DNA from: Apodospora peruviana
Taxonomy: Eukaryota; Ascomycota; Sordariomycetes; Sordariales; Lasiosphaeriaceae
Assembly: GCA_033439685.1 (NCBI GenBank)
Contig: JAUEDM010000005.1
Coordinates: 992,001-1,056,000 of the forward strand
Length of the DNA stretch: 64,000 bases
Reading direction: 5' to 3'
Within the stretch, counting starts at the first letter, position 1, and the number at the start of each line of letters is the position of its first letter. This document shows, piece by piece, positions 57,061 to 64,000 of this stretch. Under the pieces are notes generated by a model. The model saw only the letters and a list, made by a program, of their open reading frames with translations, made no database searches and was not told where the DNA came from. Both the position numbers and the translations under genes were made by a program.

Positions 57061-57702
57061 TATAATTATGGGTATGGAGGAGGTGTTTTGCGTGGTGACT
57101 GGAGGAACAAGGGTGAAGAACTGGTTGGGATGGAGTTTGGTTGCTTACCTTCAAGGTACGTGCTGGTGAGAATATTTGGAAGTGACTGAAAGGGGATGTG
57201 TTGGAGTGTTTATGTAGTATTTTCATCTTGACGGAGGATATTTGGATAGTCGAAACAATGTGGCTATTGTTGAGATATTCCGAGGTGTCTGTCTGATATG
57301 ATGGAATTGTATTCAACTGTTACGAAGGGATGAAAGATGCATGTTAGTGACAAAGGCGACTGAGTATATATAACCCGACTGAGTCTTTGTATACCCTACA
57401 GAACAAAGAACTCGGCTGTACGCAACAAAGTCCATTCATTGTTTTGCATAACAGAAGGCATTGTTCGTTTTCACCCTGATTCAGGAGAGAGGGAGGAGCT
57501 GAGCTTGTTCAAGTTCATTTACTTAGTTTTAGATCTTGATGTCCGAGGAGTGAACAAAGTAGGTACTCCTCCGGAATTAAAGTAACTAAATAACTACTGA
57601 GTGAGTGAAAGATAAACTGTATGTTTAAGAATTATGGCTTTGGCGAAAAATTCAAGACGGGAGGTGGTCAATGGAAGAAATATGCTCAAGAGTGCAAAAG
57701 AT
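57061..57702. other. Intergenic, small-protein 5' flank to tRNA-His 3' flank
   Basis: About 640 bp with no gene recognised. An open minus-strand frame at 57594-57776 overlaps the tRNA and is not considered real. Confidence 0.5.
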
Positions 57703-57790
57703 TGGGATAACCAGGAATCGAACCTGGGTCCTCTCGGAATTGTAGGTACTTGACCACAACGAGAAGTACTGACCACTATACTATTATCCC
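57703..57790 (-). tRNA. tRNA-His(GTG) with canonical intron
   Basis: On the minus strand the acceptor stem GGGATAA/TTATCCC pairs fully. The D-arm reads TAGTATAGTGGTCAGTACTT, and the anticodon stem TCTCG/CGAGA holds anticodon GTG. The T-arm is CCAGG-TTCGATT-CCTGG. A 16-nt intron (TCAAGTACCTACAATT) lies one base 3' of the anticodon, the normal position for tRNA introns. The gene looks functional. It contrasts with the tRNA-Lys gene, whose insertion lies in the D-loop. Confidence 0.93.
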
Positions 57791-59861
57791 GCTTTGTTGG
57801 GATTGGGGTTTGGTTTTAAAGAATATATGGGGTAAAGGCGGGCGGGGCAGGCAGTGCCGCTCCCTTGACTCTCTCACTGCTTTCGCTTTGGCTACTGCTG
57901 CCACTAGTCAAGTCGAATCCGCTCCCGCCCCAGCTTCTTGATCGGTCGAACCGACATTTTGCAAACTGTGCCCAATGGCCGCTGTTGGGGTCGCTGCTCC
58001 TACGCGAGAAAGGATTGGATCGACGTCGGCCGCTGAGGCACGACAGATTAAAAGTATCAGCATCTGTCTGCACCGGAGTGGGATTGCCCAAATTGGTCGA
58101 GGTTCCTCCGCATTCGTAAAAACGTTAGAGAAAAATTACGCGCAATATAAATGACGAAGCAAATTTGGACCGTCAGATATCCTGCCCTGAGTGAGTGTCG
58201 AGAAGAAGGCTGCAGAGGATAATAAGAATCTGATGCACAGAAAAAGGGGTTGGCAGTGATATATTTGACAGGTGTTGGTGTGTGCCAACTGGTGTGTACA
58301 GTATGTAGGATTTTCAATGAAAACCCCGGTCTTCGCCCAACAGACGCGTCAGAGGACATGTCTATTCACGCACTCGAGGTCCCCGACAAGAAACAGTGCT
58401 CCAGTGGATGGCCAGTAAAACAAGTCATGGCGGAGGAATCGGGACAAGTGTCTTCGCCGTGCAAATGCTTTTACCATTGAACCCATGGTACCTAAGGTAA
58501 ATCAACGCCGCTACATTTGGTAGCCGACCTGCCTCACTGCAGCTAGATCATGATTGGGCCCATGTATTCCGTATTCCCTACAATGGTGCAGACGGATACG
58601 CATGCTGGGCAATCGGGACTGAATGATGTAACGAAGACATAATTATTGTCTCTGTCGCGAACGAACACGTCCAGTTGGATATCAAATTTCTGAAGTTGGA
58701 CGCGCTGGGATTGTCAAAAGAGCAAATCCCACGAAATCCCATCCCTTCCACCCCCTTGCACGCTAAAAGTACGCCACACCACTACCAGTAGGCGTCTGGC
58801 GGGCGATCAGATCAGCGCTAACCGAATGACGGAACAAACAAGTGAGCCGCGCCGGGCTGTTCCGCGGTTTCGAGAAGGGCGTCTTTGGGATAGTGCCTCG
58901 CTGTTGTGCCATTGAACAGCGAATTAGCTGGCTTGGTCGAGCTGTTGTCTGTTGAACTGCACAGCCCCCAGGAAACTCTCCCTGAGATCGATTTCTTGGC
59001 TGTTAATTAATGACCACATCATTGAACCCCTTACACCGGCCTCAACCACCAATTTCTGGACTTACACTGTCCATACAGCATGCAGATGCTGGGACTGTAC
59101 CTTCCAGTTCAGCTCTCAGCTTTGTCTGAGAAGGCACGAACGACCTGAGTGGAGGTACCTTTTATGCAACCCACCGGAAAGATCTGGGTCCCGAGGCCTG
59201 GGAAGGAAGGCACCGCGGCCGAGGACGTCTCAAGCGGGCACCCTCAACTTCAAAAAAAGAGAACCCAGCAAAAATTAACAGTTCAGTCGTCCCTCTTGGG
59301 AAACCTAAGAAGCACCTCCCTCAGACCTTGATACCTCGCAGATACGACCTGCAAATTTGATTTAGGATTCCATTCGCCTGCCTCGCGGTTGTTTTCCCAC
59401 TCTCCCTCCTTTTCTCTTACCCCGGCTCTGGCTGCAGAAGTCGCATGCACTTCTTTGCAACCCCAGCTTCAGCGTTGAGAAAAAAGAAAATATTGAAAAA
59501 AAAAGTCCCAAGCTGCCCTGGAACCCCTGTCCCTTCACCTGCCTTTGCCGGGGAATGCACCTCGGACTAGTCTATAGACAGGAAAGGGGAACAAAAAGAA
59601 AGCACCAGGATACCTTCAAAAACGGGAGGGAGGAACAAAAAAAGCTCAAGTTGCTTTTTAAAGGCCTCCACCTCCAGCAAGTCCTTTCCTGGCCGGTTCT
59701 CTATGGCAATACTCCTCGGTAGGAGCAATTGCTCAACCCAGAGGCCGGAATCGAGCACTGGGGTTCCTGGAGACCGTCCCGATCCGACTTCCTTGTCCTC
59801 CACCCCACCGTCCATCCGGTCGTGACCCGGCCCGTCCAACTCGAGCTTCACCGCAGACAGC
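57791..59861. other. Intergenic, about 2 kb
   Basis: From tRNA-His to the zinc-finger/polyQ gene. No recognisable coding frame or RNA gene. It probably contains a long promoter and 5' UTR of the latter. Confidence 0.5.
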
Positions 59862-61806
59862 ATGGCCGACTCATCTGCCATTTCCGTCGACTCGAACACG
59901 CCCAAGGCCCCCAAGGACAAGAAATGTCCGTACTGCTACCAAGCCTTTACCTCCTCGTCACTCGGCCGGCATCTGGACCTCTACATAAAGGAAAAGAACC
60001 CGAAGCCGGCCGATGGCATACACGATGTGGATGCCATCAAGAGACTTAGGGGCAACATTACAAGGAGGCATCCGAGGGGTTCGTTATCTGATCGACGTGC
60101 ATCTCGTCGAGGGACATCGGCGTCAGTGGTGACGCCGATTGCACCAAACATACAAAGCCCAGGTTCTGAAGATGCCCAATCTTCCGTCTTCAAGTCACCC
60201 GTGTCCGTGAAAGGACCTCAACAGACGGCCAAGACGGTTTTTGGGAGAGATTTTCCGTTCAAGACTCCTTGGCAGGCTACCGGGGTCATCAATAATATTG
60301 CGATCAGGCATCCGGAAGAGGGCGAGTCGCCTAGTAAGGGGAATGCGTACCCGGAGGCTGCGAGACCTCCCCCAACTCCCCAGCTTGCTGGAAGCCGGCA
60401 GCCGACGAGGACGATGAAGCAGCAGTTTGACACCGACCAACGCGTCCAGGATGCCCAAGATACTGCGAGGGCAGCTGAGCTGGCGCTGCGGGAGCTGATC
60501 GGCTCGTTCAGGGCTGCCAAGTAGGTGTTTTCAACATACATCATCGCTGTCCTCATTGGTGGTCCTGCTAACGTTCACTCTACAGGCAGTACATTGACAT
60601 AAACAAGATGCCGTTCGAATTCGATCCTCTCTCATTCGACTTCCCCGCATTGACCCTCCAGTGTCTCGATATGCCCCCGACGCTATTCTCTGCCACCCCG
60701 TACCCAACTTCAACGTCATGGTCGATAGAACCACCCGACCAGATGCAACTCGATGCACTGAGGGCGTATTTCCAGGAAGAGTTTGGGAAGTGGAAGGTCA
60801 GCTGTCGTGCGGTGACGACTGCTTTCCACGAAGATCTGCCATACCCACTTACGGATCAGGTCTCCAAACCTCATAGCAAGGATGCTGTGCGCAAGGCTGA
60901 GAAAGCGGCCGAAGCCCTGGAGAAGAAAGTGAACGATCATATATTGACCACGTACAGTGCCTGGAGCAGCCTCCCTGATGGGCAGCGGGAGCACCTTTGG
61001 AGGTTGGAAATGGCGCGGAATATCGGGAAAAGACAGAAGGAAGCAGACAAGTTCAAAGAGGAGCGGCACAGCTTGCGCCAGGAGAACGCGAACCTTAGAT
61101 CGCAGATCAAGGACCTCAACCGCTTGCAACAGCCCCGCGAGTTCAGAATCCTGTCGCCGACAACGATCCCTATAGAGGAAAAGATGATAAGCTACTTGGC
61201 CGAGGAGGCAGTGGTGCACAACAAGAAGGCCGTTGGCCTAAGCTTGACGGATCGCCATTCCGACCTCAACACCGTTGTCTCGGCAGCCATGGATCGGTGG
61301 AAGACCGTGATCGTGGCCGAGCGGGCATCTCGCTCGGCAAGCACCGGCATGCAAGCTCAGAGGTCCCTTACAAGGATCGAAACAGGTGAATCAGCCTCTG
61401 GGACGGCGGCGGTAGGGATCAACAATGTGAGAGATGCTGCTGGCATGACCCATCAGGGCCAACAAGCTTGCCAGCCGCGAGCGCCGATGCACCCGGACTT
61501 CGCTGCATCACTCGCATCAGCCGTGGCGACAAACGCAGCCAACACACCGGCTGCTGGAGTTCAGCAAGCTGCGAGTGGTCATGCAACAGACAATAACAAG
61601 ACTCCTGCGGTATCTGCCGGCGCAGAGGCTGAAGAGGACTCTTCTTCCTCGGATGAAGAGATGAGTGATGCTGATGCCGACGCTGACGCTGACGCGGATG
61701 AAGATGCGGACGAAGACTCGGATGCTGATGCGGATGCCGACATCGACTATAACATGCATAATACTGGCGTTGGCTACCGCCCTGTCCTAACGCCTGCAAT
61801 GGTCGC

Positions 61807-61857
<51 letters not shown>

Positions 61858-62236
61858 GCAGCAGCAGCAACAACAACAACAGCTTCAGCTCACATTACCT
61901 CAGCAGCAACCTCAACAGACAAACCAACTTGATGTGGCCCGCACACGTGGCGGGTTCTCGATGCAAGGCAACAACGCTACCACCGGCAGCAGGAGTGCAA
62001 CGCATGGGAATGCCACAGCACAACGCGGGAACATGAACAACATCAACAGGTCGGTGAGCAGCGTGGCGGCGCGGAACACCAGCTGCAGAACTAGCCATCA
62101 ACAACACCATATGAATAACGTGTATAATAATAGTAATAGCAATATTGGCGGCATGATGCAGCACCCTCTGAACCACCAGCAGCAAGGCATCGGTGGTGGC
62201 GATGGTGGTGTTAGTGACGGGATGTACGTAGATTAG
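59862..62236 (+). CDS. Zinc-finger/polyQ protein of unknown function
   Basis: Two exons (59862-60520, 60586-62236) give 769 aa. The N terminus has a CPYCYQAF....LGRHLDLYI zinc-finger-like C2H(x) unit (about residues 22-43), followed by a conserved block KNPKPADGIHDVDAIKRLRG. I know this block from conserved Pezizomycotina proteins of no assigned function. The middle (about 300-440) is helical and charged. The C-terminal third is low complexity: alternating Asp-Ala (61665-61745), a long Gln run (61807-61880) and Asn/His-rich sequence. Probably nuclear, which is inference from finger and acidic/Gln regions. The splice joins RAAK to QYIDINKM. Confidence 0.8.
61665..61880. repeat. Asp-Ala repeat and CAA/CAG polyglutamine tract
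   Basis: A GATGCx/GACGCx run encodes alternating Asp-Ala (61665-61745). It is followed, from 61807, by about 25 Gln codons, mostly CAA with CAG at the end. Both lie in the coding frame of the zinc-finger protein. Such tracts expand and shrink readily. Confidence 0.9.
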
Positions 62237-62766
62237 GTATCTGACTTCGACCGGCTTCTTGAGCGAGCGTATGATGGTTTGGACAGAGGAGGTTAATCTA
62301 TATTGTCTCCGTTCATGCTTGCTCGTTGGGAGGGAAAGAAGGAGAGGGTTGGAAATGGGTTTGGGGTATTTGTTTAGCAAATATATAATGTATCCAAGTA
62401 TCATAGGGCTTTTGTATACCTAACCAAAATCGCAATGTATGCAATAAGCGACAGACCTATCTACCGTATCTAACCAAGAACACTGTCGACATCCTTCCTA
62501 GTTGGTAAGTGTACCAGAACGTGACAGAATATTTATGTCCATGTACAATGCAGTCTAGCCCAGTCCCAATCATGTCACACACAAAGTCGCAAACATACAT
62601 ACGCACACACCATACAGAAAGAGAATGAACAACAAAGACCAAGAACCAAATAGAATAAAAATATTATATAAACAAAAAGAGAAAGATGTCTCGTATTTGC
62701 TTTGCTTTGCTTCCTAACACTCAAACCCCCTAAATACCACATGTAATACACGCCAACAGTTAGCCA
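62237..62766. other. Intergenic, convergent 3' flanks
   Basis: 530 bp between the convergent zinc-finger and Sec3 genes. AT-rich with no gene recognised. Confidence 0.5.
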
Positions 62767-64000
62767 TCACCTCCCCATAGCCGCCACAAACGCACTCTTG
62801 ACCTCCGCCCTGGGCCACTCAAAAAGCACATCACCCCCATAAACATCTGTTGTGATAGCTCCAATCCTAATCTCCACATCGCCATAAAACCGCTCGCACT
62901 CCCTCAGCACCCTCATGACCAGTCCCTTGCCCCCCTGCGCACCACCAGAATGGTCCTCCTCTCCGTTATCCCCAAAATGCTTTTCCACCCGTTTTCTTAA
63001 AGTCTCGATGCCCTTCCTAACCTCTTTGGCATCGTACCCGCCCAGCACCTTATTGAACGTGGTCTTGGAATTGCTCGGCTGCGCAGCCACCGTACTCGGG
63101 CTCTTGCTGCTCGCGAGCTGCGCCTCGATATTTTCGAGGTATTCAAGCAACTTGCCAAGCGGGCGCCGCATAACGGCGTTCAGATACAGACCCATGTGCT
63201 CGGCCATCTCCTGCTGTGCGGCCTCCTTCCAGCCATCCAGGACCTCGAGCCCGCGCGGATTATCCACCTCCTCAAGATAATGATTCATGTTTTCAATCAG
63301 CAAAATGTGGAAGTTGAGCGCTTCCTTATCTTCGGGATCGGCCGAGTTGGTACCCGCCGACGACGACGCAATCGTTGCGCCGCCGGCGGCGGCTACCATG
63401 GCGCCGGGATTTTCGCGCGCAATGACCTTGAGCGAGTCGAACATGCTCTTGAGGATGCGGTCATACTCGCGATCGACCATGCGTCTGACAGAAAGCGTCG
63501 AGTCCACGCCCGCGAGCATGTTTTCGACCGCGGTCGAGAACTGCGGGAAGATGCGCATGAAGTGGATGACGCCCTTGCGCTTCTTGATCTTGACCTTGGT
63601 CTCCTCGATCGCGCGGACCTGGTCGTCGACAAACTTTTTGAACTTAGATTCGAGGTTGCCGTGCAGTTTCTGCAGCATGTTGTTGAGGTAGTCCTGGTTC
63701 GACTGGCCTATGTCAGCCATCTTGCGCTCCAGCGTTGCGAGCACGCCAACGCCTTGTCTGTATTTGTTCATTTTGTCAGTAAACCATGATTACCCCAATC
63801 AAACCAAACCGTGAAAACTTACAGTGGATCCATATTCAACACCCAGTCCATCAGCTGCTGGAGTTTCTGCTCCAAATCATGGAATATCACCTCCATCGCG
63901 CGGGTGACCCTGCGCGCCAGCTCACGGTCCGGCTCCATCAGCCGATGCCGCTTCAGATCACCACCGCGACGGTCGCGAGGGCGCGACGCGGCCACCAGAT
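62767..64000 (-). CDS. sec3: Exocyst subunit Sec3, C-terminal part (runs off the window)
   Basis: Sec3 is the exocyst subunit that marks sites of vesicle fusion at the plasma membrane, important at hyphal tips. Two exons are visible: 62767-63757 and 63822 to beyond 64000. The 5' portion, including the expected PH-like domain, lies outside the window. Family blocks are DWVLNMDPLQGVGVLATLERK across the splice, the amphipathic helices QSNQDYLNNMLQKLHGNLESK and KKRKGVIHFMRIFPQFS, and the region FHILLIENMNHYLEEV. The intron acceptor is the CAG before ACAAGGC at 63757, so the upstream in-frame MNKYR is intronic. The stop at 62767 gives the end of the protein (EVKSAFVAAMGR). Confidence 0.88.

Noticed and set aside
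57594..57776. Minus-strand open frame
   Set aside because: It overlaps a well-formed tRNA-His gene and shows no protein features.
63758..63771. MNKYR as the start of a short Sec3-like protein
   Set aside because: These codons contain the intron acceptor CAG; splicing to the upstream exon gives the conserved DPLQGVGVL.

Overview
The window is nuclear DNA of a filamentous ascomycete (Pezizomycotina, probably Sordariomycetes; the class is inferred). The evidence is many short GT-AG introns of about 45-75 nt with CTAAC-type branch sites, plus fungal-specific families: a NACHT/NLR protein, a HET-domain relic, a Rap1 homologue with BRCT, Myb and C-terminal domains, Swf1, Fmc1 and a chitin-binding-like GPI protein. 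Where exon coordinates are listed, I checked splice phases by hand and each model sums to an intact frame.

Layout. 0-2.3 kb: non-coding, with small degenerate repeats. 2.3-4.4 kb: frameshifted relic of a fungal membrane-protein family. 5.6-6.7 kb: NIPA-type magnesium transporter. 7.2-10.3 kb: SNF2/RING helicase. 10.8-19.6 kb: an accessory neighbourhood with a NACHT protein ending in C2H2 zinc fingers, a HET-gene relic flanked by a dispersed repeat of about 210-230 bp, and a partial BTB protein. 21.3 kb: tRNA-Lys(CTT) whose D-loop is split by a 54-nt GT...CTAAC...CAG insertion. 22.5-25.5 kb: cdc2/CDK1 and an AlkB-like dioxygenase, divergent. 25.7-27.4 kb: cysteine-rich GPI-anchored protein. 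28.7-34.3 kb: Rap1 homologue and Swf1 palmitoyltransferase, divergent, with telomere-like TTAGGG motifs just upstream of the Rap1 start codon. 34.4-36.5 kb: EngB-type GTPase and Fmc1, divergent, both probably mitochondrial. 39.2-43 kb: cytochrome P450 and a BBE-type FAD oxidoreductase, convergent. 43.5-47.4 kb: large Ser/Pro-rich protein of unknown function. 47.4-53.4 kb: about 6 kb with no recognisable gene. 53.4-56.2 kb: Aha1 co-chaperone and a nitrilase-superfamily amidase. 56.7-57.8 kb: a small one-TM protein and a tRNA-His with a canonical intron. 59.9-62.2 kb: zinc-finger/polyQ protein. 62.8 kb to the right edge: C-terminal part of exocyst Sec3.

Most of the window is ordinary housekeeping sequence in convergent and divergent pairs. 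The unusual material is the split tRNA-Lys, the teloboxes at rap1, the repeat family around the HET relic, and the NLR-zinc-finger fusion. Introns starting with GC rather than GT occur twice (NIPA and AlkB-like genes).
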